NCBI GenBank assembly: GCA_004295105.1
Contig: SHNC01000106.1
Span: 1-33,287 of the forward strand
Length of the DNA stretch: 33,287 nt
Reading direction: 5' to 3'
Source of the DNA: Betaproteobacteria bacterium
GTDB lineage: Bacteria > Pseudomonadota > Gammaproteobacteria > Burkholderiales > Rhodocyclaceae
Positions 8,655 to 17,076 of the stretch are shown one piece after another (positions within the stretch are counted from its first letter, which is position 1; every line of letters starts with the position of its first letter). Under the pieces are notes generated by a model, which did no database searches, was not told the DNA's origin, and saw only the letters and a program-made list of their open reading frames with translations. The translations under genes were made by a program, and so were the position numbers.

Positions 8655-9410
8655 TCAATCGACCATCTTCGACAGACGCGAGGCGTCGAACTCGTCGGAA
8701 GACGCGCAGGTGTCGTCGAGCTTGATGCCCGCTGCCTCCAGCCGCGCGAGGATCGCCTGCAGACGGCGGTCGGTCTCCACCGAGTGGTCGAGCAGGCCGT
8801 GCAGCGCCTTGGAGACCGGGTCGTCCATGTCACGCGTCACGCCGTAGGCCGAGAAGCCCATCTGCTCCGCCTTCTGCTCGCGCGCGGCGTCGCGCTCGGG
8901 GTCGATCAGGCGCGCGGGATTTCCCACCGCCGTGGCGCCTGCCGGCACCGGCTTCACCACCACCGCGTTGGAGCCGATCTTGGCGCCATCGCCGACGGTG
9001 AAACCGCCCAATACCTTCGCGCCGGCGCCGACCACCACGCCCCGCCCCAGCGTCGGATGACGCTTGGCACCGCGGTACAGGGACGTGCCACCCAGCGTCA
9101 CCGCCTGGTAGATCGTGCAGTCGTCGCCGATTTCGGCAGTCTCGCCGATCACCGTCCCCATGCCGTGATCGATGAACACGCGCCGACCGATCGCCGCGCC
9201 GGGATGGATCTCGATGCCGGTGAGGAAGCGGCTGATGTGACTGATGAAGCGGCCGAGCCAATAGAAACCGCGCCGCCACGCGCCATGCGCGATGCGATGG
9301 AAGATCAGCGCATGAACACCCGGGTAACAGGTCAGCACCTCGAACGTGGAACGGGCTGCGGGATCGCGTTCGCGAACGCTGGCCAGGTCTTCACGCAGGC
9401 GGCTGAACAT
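8655..9410 (-). CDS. cysE: Serine O-acetyltransferase CysE
   Basis: A 251-residue hexapeptide-repeat acyltransferase that makes O-acetylserine, the committed step of cysteine synthesis. The left-handed beta-helix region runs from [19 protein letters not shown] to [13 protein letters not shown] and contains the catalytic D81-H82 pair ([12 protein letters not shown]). It is of the short N-terminal type, like other iscR-linked CysE proteins, with a ~75-residue C-terminal extension. AAAGGA precedes the ATG. Lying immediately upstream of iscR, it can supply cysteine to the desulfurases. An IscR-like site upstream suggests shared control. Confidence 0.95.
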   Translation of the reverse strand: MFSRLREDLASVRERDPAARSTFEVLTCYPGVHALIFHRIAHGAWRRGFYWLGRFISHISRFLTGIEIHPGAAIGRRVFIDHGMGTVIGETAEIGDDCTIYQAVTLGGTSLYRGAKRHPTLGRGVVVGAGAKVLGGFTVGDGAKIGSNAVVVKPVPAGATAVGNPARLIDPERDAAREQKAEQMGFSAYGVTRDMDDPVSKALHGLLDHSVETDRRLQAILARLEAAGIKLDDTCASSDEFDASRLSKMVD

Positions 9411-9464
9411 GGGGTTCCTTTGCAGGGGGTCAGGTTATCGGAAGGGAACGAACGAAAGGCGCTA

Positions 9465-9489
9465 ATTCCCGACTATTTTAATCGACTTA
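9465..9489 (-). promoter_or_regulatory. Type 1 IscR-like site upstream of cysE
   Basis: A 25-bp near-palindrome matches the type 1 IscR consensus at about 21 of 25 positions. In plus orientation it contains CCGACTATTTTAATCGAC, that is, paired GACT/GTC-like half-sites around an AT-rich centre. It lies 55-79 bp before the cysE start and overlaps a minus-strand TAAAAT that could be the -10 of cysE. It is similar in score to the site at iscR. Confidence 0.6.
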
Positions 9490-9630
9490 GGGCGCGATAC
9501 GAAACACCCCCGGGCGAGCACATGCAGAGCCCTCGACCGATTATGGAGCTTGCGAAACGGCAGGTATGGCGCGGCACATTGCACGGCACGGGCGAGCAAT
9601 CCAGGCGGCTGCCACCCAACGAGGCGCTCA

Positions 9631-10362
9631 TCAACGTCGCTTGTGTTGTTCGAAAGTCGTCAGCATTCCGCGCAGGATCGCCACTTCTTCCTTCTCGAGG
9701 CGAATGCGGTTGAACATGCGCCGCATGCGCGGCAACAGCCGACGCGGATTGGCCGGGTCGTGAAAGCCGCTGGCGGTGACCGCGCGTTCCAGATGGGCCA
9801 TGAAGCCCTCGAACTGTTCGTGCGTGGCGAATTCCGGCCGCGCGTCGTCGGGTGGGGGTGGCTGCAGCGCAGCCATGCGGACCTCGTAGCACAGCAGTTG
9901 AACCGCAGCACCGAGATTCAGCGAGGAGAAATCCGGGTTCGTCGGGATGGTCACCGGAAGGCTGCACAGGCCCACTTCCTCGTTGGTGAGGCCGCTCGTC
10001 TCGTTGCCGAAAACCAGGGCAACCTCACCGTCACCGGCGCGCCCCACGATCTCGACCGCGGCTTCGCGCGCGTGCAAGCGCGGCAATGACAATTCGCGCC
10101 GGCGCGCGGTGACCGCCGCGGCGAACACGGTGTCCGCCAAGGCTTCCTGCAGCGAGGAAACCACCTGCGCGCCGGCGAGAATGTCGTCCGCGCCGGACGC
10201 GCGCGCATGGGCGACCGGATCGGGAAAGCTGTCAGGCGCAACCAGCCACAGTCTGCTGAGGCCCATCGTCTTCATCGCGCGTGCGGCCGCGCCGATGTTG
10301 CCCGGATGGCTGGTTCGCGACAGCACGACCCGGACGCGTTCGAGCGCAAGGGGGCGATTCAT
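9631..10362 (-). CDS. trmJ: tRNA (cytidine/uridine-2'-O)-methyltransferase TrmJ
   Basis: A 243-residue SPOUT-class (TrmH family) methyltransferase that 2'-O-methylates position 32 of tRNAs. Motifs visible are RVVLSRTSHPGNIGAAARAM near the N-terminus, ALVFGNETSGLTNEEV (motif 2) and LPVTIPTNPDFSSLNLGAAV (motif 3, part of the trefoil knot), followed by the C-terminal helical tail typical of TrmJ. The frame is open to 10440. The start at 10362 gives the family N-terminus MNRPLALERVRVVLSR, with 10386 as an alternative; neither has a strong Shine-Dalgarno sequence. It is divergent from suhB, an arrangement common beside cysE-iscR. Confidence 0.92.
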   Translation of the reverse strand: MNRPLALERVRVVLSRTSHPGNIGAAARAMKTMGLSRLWLVAPDSFPDPVAHARASGADDILAGAQVVSSLQEALADTVFAAAVTARRRELSLPRLHAREAAVEIVGRAGDGEVALVFGNETSGLTNEEVGLCSLPVTIPTNPDFSSLNLGAAVQLLCYEVRMAALQPPPPDDARPEFATHEQFEGFMAHLERAVTASGFHDPANPRRLLPRMRRMFNRIRLEKEEVAILRGMLTTFEQHKRR

Positions 10363-10471
10363 ATTAAGATTCACTGTTTTCAGCATTTTGCCGGACGATG
10401 CAGCCGACTTTCGTTGCCCACGAGGCCGATCCAGGCGCACCGCCCCGCTTCTTTAACCGAGACCGCACCGC

Positions 10472-11272
10472 ATGCATCCCACCCTGAACATCGCCATCAA
10501 GGCCGCGCGCCGCGCAGCCACCGTCATCAATCGCGCCTCCACCCAGCTCGACCTGTTGAGCGTGCAATCGAAGTCACCGAACGACTTCGTCACCGAGGTG
10601 GATCATGCGGCGGAGAAGGCGATCATCGACGTCCTGCGCGAGGCCTTTCCGGGGCACGGGATTCTAGCAGAGGAGTCCGGCGAGTCCGGACCGGACAGCG
10701 AGTTCAACTGGATCATCGATCCGCTCGACGGCACCACCAACTTCATCCACGGTTTTCCGCAGTACGCGATCTCCATTGCGCAGACGAAGAACGGCGTGCT
10801 CGAACATGCGGTTGTCTATGACCCGATCGCCAACGAGCTGTTCACCGCCAGCCGGGGCAGTGGCGCATTCCTGAACGACCGCCGCATCCGCGTTTCGCGC
10901 CGCACCCGGCTCAACGAAGCACTGCTGGGCACGGGTTTTCCGTTTCGTCAGTTCGACCACGTGGACGCCTATCTGGCGATGTTCAGGGAGCTGACGCAAA
11001 AGACCGCGGGCATCCGCCGCCCGGGCGCAGCCTCGCTGGATCTGGCCTATGTGGCCGCCGGCCGCCTCGATGGCTTCTGGGAAATGGGCCTGTCGCCGTG
11101 GGACATGGCCGCCGGCGTGTTGCTGATCCAGGAAGCCGGTGGTCTGGTGTCCGACCTCTCGGGCGAGGGCAACTTCATGACCACCGGCAACGTCGTCGCC
11201 GGCTCGCCCAAGATCTTCGGCCAGATCCTGCCCGTCATCCAGTCTTACCGCCCGGCCAACCTGCAGGCCTGA
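10472..11272 (+). CDS. suhB: Inositol-1-monophosphatase family protein SuhB
   Basis: A 266-residue Mg2+-dependent phosphatase that also binds ribosomal antitermination factors in E. coli. Metal-binding motifs are E67/E68 (ILAEESGE), D83-P-L-D86-G-T-T-N ([17 protein letters not shown]) and W210-D211 (LSPWDMAAG). The start [15 protein letters not shown] is the normal family N-terminus. The gene is divergent from trmJ with about 110 bp between the chosen starts. Length is standard. Confidence 0.95.
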   Translation: MHPTLNIAIKAARRAATVINRASTQLDLLSVQSKSPNDFVTEVDHAAEKAIIDVLREAFPGHGILAEESGESGPDSEFNWIIDPLDGTTNFIHGFPQYAISIAQTKNGVLEHAVVYDPIANELFTASRGSGAFLNDRRIRVSRRTRLNEALLGTGFPFRQFDHVDAYLAMFRELTQKTAGIRRPGAASLDLAYVAAGRLDGFWEMGLSPWDMAAGVLLIQEAGGLVSDLSGEGNFMTTGNVVAGSPKIFGQILPVIQSYRPANLQA

Positions 11273-11304
11273 GGCAGCAGCAGCAACACGTTTCAGGTCG
11301 GTCG

Positions 11305-11529
11305 ATGAACGGACAAGCCGCCAGCCCGTCGGCCGCGCACGTGCGCGAGCTCGACGGGCACACGCCCGCCATCTGCAATCACATACCCCCCGCGTCGGCG
11401 CCCCGATTATCCGGACCAATGGCATCGGACGGGTCGGACACGGACTTCATTTACTGCATGGCGCTCGAGGATCCCAGCCAGCCATCACGCCACGACTGGC
11501 CCACACCTCACGGGGCGCTTGAAGCATGA
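11305..11529 (+). CDS. Possible small ORF after suhB (doubtful)
   Basis: The gap between suhB and the convergent downstream gene is about 280 bp. It contains a 74-codon frame starting MNGQAASPSAAHVRELDG and ending PTPHGALEA. No family is recognised and no Shine-Dalgarno sequence is evident. In GC-rich DNA such a frame can arise by chance. No clear terminator hairpin with a T-run is visible in the gap. Confidence 0.2.
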   Translation: MNGQAASPSAAHVRELDGHTPAICNHIPPASAPRLSGPMASDGSDTDFIYCMALEDPSQPSRHDWPTPHGALEA

Positions 11530-11554
11530 ACAGCGGCAAGAGGCGCCCCCCGCA

Positions 11555-12973
11555 CTACAGCGCGTCAAGGAGCTTCATGAAGTTCCGCTTGCGCTTCCAC
11601 GTCAGCCTCATTTCCGCCAGTTCGTCGCGAAAAATTCCGGTTTGTCGGTGCCCCGCACGGAGCGCCTGGATTTTCTTGACGATGGTGAACGCCAGTGCAT
11701 ATTGCGAACCCTGGGACCCGCTCTCTACCACGTGGGGTAGCAGCCGTTTGTAGAGCGCGATCGCGTCTTCGTGGTCTGACTTTGCGCGCGCCTCGGCAAC
11801 CGCCCCCCACAGCCCGACCGCAACCTCGCCCCCGCGAAAGGCCTCCCACATCGCGTCGGCATCGCCCTCCCGCAGGAAGATGGAGACGATCTCGCCTCGG
11901 ACGGGTTTCTCCCACATCGCACGCCGGGCAACACGCTCGCGGGACTCGTCCTCGGCCACGCTGCGCCACAGAAGGTCGAGCGCACGTGCCCGCAACGCCG
12001 CCCGGCGATCCAGCGCGTCCGCAACCGTCATGAGCCGAAAGAAGGCCTCGCATCCCGCACTGCGCTCGAAGCGCAGCCAGGCGAGCCGCTCCGCCTCGGG
12101 CTTGTTCCCGCGTGCCAGCAGCAGCTCGACCGCCAGGTCCAGCAAATCATCGCAGCGCTGGTCAGGAAATCCCGCGATCCCCTGCTCCACCCAGGCCAGC
12201 GCCTCATCGAGTCGGCCGCGAGCCCGGAACAGCCTCGCCAAGGTCAGGAAGTACGAGGGCGAGGACAGATTCTTCGCCCGAACAGCCACCAGCAGATCGA
12301 AATCGTCCGCATGGCGCGCGATGGCCTCCATCGCCGACTCCACACGGAAACGGGATGTGCTCCATTCGCCTCGATAGTCCGCCGGTCCGCGTTGCGGCAG
12401 CGCCTGCCAGGCCTCCTCCACACGCAGGCGATACGCCTGCAGACCCGCCTCACCCAGCGCCCCGGCATAGTCGGGCAGCAACTCGTGGAAGGTGTCCCAT
12501 TCGCCGTTCATCTGGAAATCGTGCAGGCGCCCGGCAAGGGCTACCGGGTCCGGCTGTAGCGCGTTGCAGGCCGCCAGATGCACCTTCTTCAGCCCGAGAA
12601 TTGCCGGCATGACCACGCCGCCGGAATCGTCGACGGACTGCAAGGCCTCCTCGGCGAGCGCGATGGCCTCCTCGATGACTTCCACCAACTCCACCTGCCC
12701 GTCAGCGATACGCTGTTCAAGCAGTTCGGCAAGATCCTCCAGTCGACGGGCGTAATTTCCGGACTCACGCCAATCGACGAAGCCATTCGTCGAGGTTGCT
12801 TCCCGGACCCCCTTGCGGAGGACCGACAGCCCCTTGCTCCCGGCCACGGTCGCCGCCAACCGCAGTTTCTCGTGCAGGACCGGGTCGCGCCAGGACGCCT
12901 CGAGCAGGAGCTTTCGCAGCGCAGTCGCGTCCAGCGCGTCGAGATACGCTTGAATTAGTTCGTCTTCCGTCAT
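11555..12973 (-). CDS. DUF6880-like helical repeat protein
   Basis: A 472-residue, mostly alpha-helical protein. The N-terminal part (LIQAYLDALDATALRKLLLEASWRDP, then LRKGVREATSTNGFVDWRE) and the DDSGG motif followed by HLAACNALQPDPVALA resemble the DUF6880 family, whose function is unknown. The second half contains TPR-like pairs such as YFLTLARLFRARGRLDEALAWVEQG and a basic end (RLTWKRKRNFMKLLDAL). The frame is open to 13096, but the ATG at 12973 gives the family-like N-terminus MTEDELIQAYL. No signal peptide or membrane segment is seen. It is probably a cytosolic scaffold-type protein; the family name is from memory of sequence style. Confidence 0.75.
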   Translation of the reverse strand: MTEDELIQAYLDALDATALRKLLLEASWRDPVLHEKLRLAATVAGSKGLSVLRKGVREATSTNGFVDWRESGNYARRLEDLAELLEQRIADGQVELVEVIEEAIALAEEALQSVDDSGGVVMPAILGLKKVHLAACNALQPDPVALAGRLHDFQMNGEWDTFHELLPDYAGALGEAGLQAYRLRVEEAWQALPQRGPADYRGEWSTSRFRVESAMEAIARHADDFDLLVAVRAKNLSSPSYFLTLARLFRARGRLDEALAWVEQGIAGFPDQRCDDLLDLAVELLLARGNKPEAERLAWLRFERSAGCEAFFRLMTVADALDRRAALRARALDLLWRSVAEDESRERVARRAMWEKPVRGEIVSIFLREGDADAMWEAFRGGEVAVGLWGAVAEARAKSDHEDAIALYKRLLPHVVESGSQGSQYALAFTIVKKIQALRAGHRQTGIFRDELAEMRLTWKRKRNFMKLLDAL

Positions 12974-13132
12974 GAAGTCTGCGTTCGATATCAGCCTTGC
13001 GAACAGCGTGCCACAGCTTCCCGGTGCCGTTGAGTCGTCGTTACGCCACACCGCACAGACTCCAGGTCCGGTGTGAAAGAGAGCAGTTGCTCTCAAGACC
13101 GACGATGAGCAGTGCCGGTGCCCACTCGCCCT

Positions 13133-13348
13133 TCACCGGGATTTTCGCAGCGGTTCGAGAAGTCCCTTCAGGTCGTTATGGTCGAGTTCGTGCATCAGGG
13201 CGAGCAATTGCCCGAGCTGCCCGCACGGGAAACCCTCGCGTGCAAACCAGGCGAGATAATGGCCGGGCAGATCGGCGAGGAGCCGTCCCTTGTACTTGCC
13301 GAAGGGCATCTCGCGGACGAGCAGCAATTCGAGCAGTTCTGGATTCAT
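13133..13348 (-). CDS. DUF3820-like small protein
   Basis: A 71-residue protein with the signature MPFGKYKGRLLADLPGHYLA, then WFAREGFP and LMHELDHNDL, which matches the DUF3820 family (sometimes called quorum-sensing-regulated virulence factor-like). The MPFGKYKG segment resembles motifs in exonuclease-associated domains. GGAGG lies just before the ATG. It stands between the DUF6880-like gene and a remnant region, on the same strand as the former. Biochemical role is unknown. Confidence 0.82.
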   Translation of the reverse strand: MNPELLELLLVREMPFGKYKGRLLADLPGHYLAWFAREGFPCGQLGQLLALMHELDHNDLKGLLEPLRKSR

Positions 13349-13476
13349 CTATCCTCCGCCTGTTGATGCCCCTGTCTGCCCTTGTGCAGGGGTGCACGAC
13401 CGTCCCGAGACGACGCCTGCAACAAAGCGACGACCGCTCGCATCCTCACCGTGCCCAAGATGACAAGACAGCCCCC

Positions 13477-13581
13477 TTGACTCCCGACACGCTACCATGC
13501 GATGTGGAGACCAGTCCGAACCCGCAATGGTCGATCATCTGGGTGCATGGCCTGGGCGCCGACGGCGGGGACTTCGCGCCG
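13477..13581 (+). pseudogene. 5' remnant of a carboxylesterase/lysophospholipase gene
   Basis: In one plus-strand frame the DNA reads LPCDVETSPNPQW, then SIIWVHGLGADGGDFAP. This is the beginning of the alpha/beta-hydrolase esterase family, which normally continues with IVPEL and, much later, a GFSQGG nucleophile motif. Here similarity stops sharply after GDFAP at 13581, and the following sequence encodes nothing esterase-like in that frame. The original start may have been near 13460-13477. Only about 35 codons remain, so it cannot be functional. Confidence 0.72.
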
Positions 13582-13926
13582 CGGGACGGTGCCGCAGCGC
13601 GGTCAGCAGTTTCTTCAGGCTCACTTCCGAGAACGGCTGGTTGGCGCGTTGCTTGCTCAGCGACTGAATCGTGCGGGTCAACGTCGTATTCTTGCGCGGG
13701 CACGCATTGCCGCGTTTTCGCAGATCCTCAATCACCAATGCGAGTCGCTCCATGTGGGTGTCACGTACGATCGCTGACCGCGTGCCGGCCGCAGCGGCCA
13801 TCACGCTCTGTGCCTGTGACTGACCCGCGACCTCGGGCATTGTGCCGAACTCGTCTTCGGTGTTCGTGAACGGGCACCGATGCTTGCCGTTTCACAAACA
13901 CGAAAGATCAACTCACTCTCCTCCAT
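13582..13926 (-). pseudogene. Unrecognised broken reading frame downstream of the VWA gene
   Basis: On the minus strand a frame starting MEESELIFRVCETA at 13926 is followed, in another frame, by an open stretch with natural-looking composition: GKHRCPFTNTEDEFGTMPEV, later THMERLALVIEDLRKRG, CPRKNTTLTRTIQSLSKQ and FSEVSLKKLLTAL. The two frames do not join (a TGA lies at 13892-13894). The second runs straight into antisense esterase sequence at 13582 without its own end. It therefore looks truncated at its 3' end and possibly frameshifted near 13890. No family is recognised. It may have belonged to the VWA operon, being 52 bp downstream of it. Confidence 0.45.
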
Positions 13927-13978
13927 CTCGAAACCTGTCGGCACGGGGCCATCCCGGTTTCGCAGCGCTACGCCTCCA

Positions 13979-16468
13979 CTAACCGTGTGCCAAGACGCTG
14001 TCCCGCAAATCGAACATCCATTTTGGCCAGGCGTCGGCCCGGAGGTTCTTGACCAGCGTCTGCAGGCGGGCGGCGAATTCCGCCCGTTCAGACCGAGCGT
14101 CGGTGCCCTGCGCCGGCAGCACCGTACCTGCCGTGAGACGCTGCGCCAGCGCCTTCAGGCGACCCAGCGCGCCGGTGCTGGCGAGCAGTACGTCGCACAA
14201 CTCGCGCTGCGCCATGGCCCGAACGAAGCTTTCGACCACCTGGGCTTCGGGCAGACCCTCTGCAAGCACGAACTCGAGCCAGTCGAGCACTGCGCCCCCG
14301 ACACCGATCCCGCGCAGTCCGGCGTAGCTGCGGGGCCATTCCGTCTTTGGATGGTTGCGCAGCCACTGCGCCAGACCGAGAGGGGTCAGGCCCGTGTAAT
14401 GGGGCTCCGCGCACCATTCGCGCGGATCACGGCGGTCGGGATCACGCGACTGCCGATCGGTGCCACGACGCAGGAAGGCGGGGATATCGTAGGTCGACAC
14501 TGAATCGGCCATCGCGTCCCGGGTCGTGCGCGCGCCCGAGCGGAGAACGACCGGGACATCACAGGCGTGCGCCACGTCGAGATCGACCAAGCGACCTGCC
14601 GCAGCGCGACCATACCCGAGCGCCACCTCGTTCTCCGCGCGCCTAACTACGCCCGATGTCGGAGACCACGCAACGCTGCCAAGCCCGCCATGCCCCGCCG
14701 GTACCATCGACGCCACCTTGACGAGCTCCGGCATGTCGTCGGGCTTGTCGGCGTCGGCGCGTTCGTCGATGAGCAGGAAATGCGTCAGCGGCCCGACCAG
14801 TTGATAGGCAAGGGCCAGTTCGAGTGCGTGATGCGCCTGCGGGCTTGCGTCCTGCAGCAGCGCCTCGACCTGTGCGGCGACCGCCAGGCGGCTGAGCGCC
14901 TCATTGTTGTTGGCGACGGCCAGGCGAGCCTCCCCGATACACTGCAGCGCATCATCGTGCGCTGCGCGGCCCAACAGCCGCACCGTCCCATCGGGCGCAT
15001 GCGCAAAGTGCGCCCAGACCGTCACCGCATCGCCGTCGAACACCGAACGGGGTAGCTCACTCGCCCACAGGGGCCTCACACCCTCGGGCCACACCAGGCT
15101 CAGGGCCGCCATGCGCTGCGAGCGTAGCCGTGCAAACATGCGCAGCACGGCCGGTGCCACCGCCTCGCCGGCGGCGACGAAGTCGCAGGCGCCGCCTGTT
15201 TCTTCGGCCAAGCGGCGCAGCACGCCTTCTGCCGGCGCGCTGCCGATCCCCACCACGAACACCCGGTGGCCGAGGGCGCGCGCCTTGGCCACGGTGCGGT
15301 CGATCGCGTGGATTTCGCCATCGGTGATGAGCAGCAGATCGACCGGCGCAGCACCACCCTTCCCGCCCTCATCAAGCCCGTCGCCGGCAGCAAGAGCCAG
15401 GGTGGACTCAAGGGCGTCTTCCATTTCGGTGCCGCCGAGGTTGGCATTCAACTCCGCAGCCCAGTGCTGACCGGCCAGGCGCGTGGCGGCAGTGGTGCGC
15501 CACAGCGCCCGCGAGCGGTGTTCGACCGTGCTGCCAAAGCGCGACAGGGAGAATCGTTCGCCGTCACGCAGGCCGGCGATGATCGCCTGCAGCGCGCGGC
15601 GCGCCTCCACAATGCTGTCGCCCTGCATCGAACCCGAGCAGTCCACCAGGATCTTCACCGCCAGTGGATGCGCAGCGGCAGGCACGCGGGGACAGAAACT
15701 CGCCAGCACGCTGACCGCCCCCGGTTGTGCGATGTCGCGCGCACACACGGTGAGCGAATCCTGCGCAAGCTTATCGAGCATGAGGATGAAGTCGCGATCG
15801 AGGCTCGCCGAGCTACCGAGCGACACAACCATGGCGCTCGCCTCCCCTTCGCCGTCGAGGCGCATCGTCCGCGCGTGCCTCGGCGAACCGATCCGGGCGC
15901 GGGCGAGTACGCCCTCGATGCGCACCTGCAACTCGAACGGATGCTCAGCCAGCACATTGTGCTTGACCACCTGGTGCGGTTTGAGCCCCGCGTCGGCAAC
16001 AGGATCGCCATAACGCGGTGCGATCACGGTCGGCACGACCAGACGCAGGCCGTGCTGCTCGAACTGTAGCACCTGGGCGTAGCGCAGCCGGATCGTGCAG
16101 CCCTCGCCCGGGGCCAGATTGCCCAGATTCACCGTATAGCTGCGGTCGGGGTTCTGCTCGAGCAGGATCGCGGTGTTGCCTTCGGCGATCGCGTCCTCAT
16201 AGCCCTGCTCGGCCTGGCCTTTCTCGACGACGGTACCTGACAGACTGCGTTCGCCCAGCCGGACGTCGACGCCCAGCAGGACCGCTGCCCACGGCAACGG
16301 GAAGGTGTAGACCAGTTCGACGTGGCGGTCGAAGGGGTTGGCAAAGCGCTGTTCGAGGGACACCTCGAACAAAGTGCCACGCACCAAGCCTTCGAGGCGC
16401 ACGCCCTGAAGCGTGAGGGCCTCACCCTCGTGTGTCTCGAGTCGGGCCGCTTGCCGCTGCTGCATCAT
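13979..16468 (-). CDS. VIT and VWA domain protein
   Basis: An 829-residue protein. Residues about 12-140 form a VIT domain (VSLEQRFANPFDRHVELVYT, then YTFPLPWAAVLLG). Residues about 268-450 form a von Willebrand A domain with a complete MIDAS: D276-C-S278-G-S280 (ILVDCSGSM), T347 (LGGTEM) and D383 (LLITDGEI). The remaining ~380 residues are of unknown type. No signal peptide is visible, so it is probably cytosolic. The upstream open frame is MerR read out of frame. The start at 16468 overlaps the regulator's stop codon and has AGGGGGA upstream. Metal-dependent protein binding is expected; the partner is unknown. Confidence 0.9.
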   Translation of the reverse strand: MMQQRQAARLETHEGEALTLQGVRLEGLVRGTLFEVSLEQRFANPFDRHVELVYTFPLPWAAVLLGVDVRLGERSLSGTVVEKGQAEQGYEDAIAEGNTAILLEQNPDRSYTVNLGNLAPGEGCTIRLRYAQVLQFEQHGLRLVVPTVIAPRYGDPVADAGLKPHQVVKHNVLAEHPFELQVRIEGVLARARIGSPRHARTMRLDGEGEASAMVVSLGSSASLDRDFILMLDKLAQDSLTVCARDIAQPGAVSVLASFCPRVPAAAHPLAVKILVDCSGSMQGDSIVEARRALQAIIAGLRDGERFSLSRFGSTVEHRSRALWRTTAATRLAGQHWAAELNANLGGTEMEDALESTLALAAGDGLDEGGKGGAAPVDLLLITDGEIHAIDRTVAKARALGHRVFVVGIGSAPAEGVLRRLAEETGGACDFVAAGEAVAPAVLRMFARLRSQRMAALSLVWPEGVRPLWASELPRSVFDGDAVTVWAHFAHAPDGTVRLLGRAAHDDALQCIGEARLAVANNNEALSRLAVAAQVEALLQDASPQAHHALELALAYQLVGPLTHFLLIDERADADKPDDMPELVKVASMVPAGHGGLGSVAWSPTSGVVRRAENEVALGYGRAAAGRLVDLDVAHACDVPVVLRSGARTTRDAMADSVSTYDIPAFLRRGTDRQSRDPDRRDPREWCAEPHYTGLTPLGLAQWLRNHPKTEWPRSYAGLRGIGVGGAVLDWLEFVLAEGLPEAQVVESFVRAMAQRELCDVLLASTGALGRLKALAQRLTAGTVLPAQGTDARSERAEFAARLQTLVKNLRADAWPKWMFDLRDSVLAHG

Positions 16469-16956
16469 CGTTGTTCCCCCTGCGGGTTGTTCTTGTCCGT
16501 CTTCGCTGCGTCCGAATCCTTTGCGGCCACCGCCTCGCCCTGCGCCTGCACCGCGTCGAAGGCCGCCATCACCCCCTTCACGAAGTGCCGCACCTGCTCG
16601 GGGCTGAGCCCGGCGCGCTGCGGGTCGATCACCACCTCGACGCCGTCGGTTACCGCCAAGTGGCTGCATACCGCAAGGCTGCCCACTGCCCGGGAACGTG
16701 GCTGCACCGGAGGCACGGCGCCGTGCAGCAACTCGCGGATGCGCTCGAGCGAAACGCCAGCGGCCGTCCACTTGCGGATCTGGAGGAGCTGCTCGAGATG
16801 CCTAGTTCCGTAGCGCGCCGCCCGCGTTTCGCCGTCGGGCCGATCGACCAGGCCAATCTGCACGTAGTAGCGCACGGTGCGCGGCGGCAGGTCTGTGAGC
16901 ACGGCAAGCTCGGCGAGCGGAAAACTTTTGTCGGCATGAGCATTCATGCCTTCCAT
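16465..16956 (-). CDS. MerR-like transcriptional regulator
   Basis: A 163-residue protein with an N-terminal winged-helix MerR-type DNA-binding region (FPLAELAVLTDLPPRTVRYY, then VQIGLVDRPD, later WTAAGVSLERIRELLHG). Its C-terminal half (VEVVIDPQRAGLSPEQVRHF) has no metal-ligand cysteine pattern. It may sense the VWA partner or a small ligand. The stop codon overlaps the VWA start (CGATGATG), so the two are translationally coupled. The start at 16956 has AGAAGTGG upstream; 16947 is an alternative. A perfect short palindrome lies 19 bp upstream. Confidence 0.88.
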   Translation of the reverse strand: MEGMNAHADKSFPLAELAVLTDLPPRTVRYYVQIGLVDRPDGETRAARYGTRHLEQLLQIRKWTAAGVSLERIRELLHGAVPPVQPRSRAVGSLAVCSHLAVTDGVEVVIDPQRAGLSPEQVRHFVKGVMAAFDAVQAQGEAVAAKDSDAAKTDKNNPQGEQR

Positions 16957-16974
16957 TGAGCCACTTCTTTTTAT

Positions 16975-16987
16975 ACAGTGCAACTGT
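16975..16987. promoter_or_regulatory. Candidate operator palindrome, MerR-like gene / amidohydrolase gap
   Basis: ACAGTGCAACTGT is a perfect 5-3-5 inverted repeat in the divergent gap. On the minus strand it sits directly before TATAAA, a plausible -10 for the MerR-like gene, which is where MerR-type regulators bind (between -35 and -10). No good -35 is seen, as is usual for activator-dependent promoters. The assignment is inference. Confidence 0.45.
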
Positions 16988-17076
16988 CTTTTAAACGCGG
17001 AGCGAGTAAAGGGGCTCCCCCGTCCTCGTTGCACGTCGCGAGCCTCGCCTCCCTCGCCAACCCGCCTTCCCAGCAG

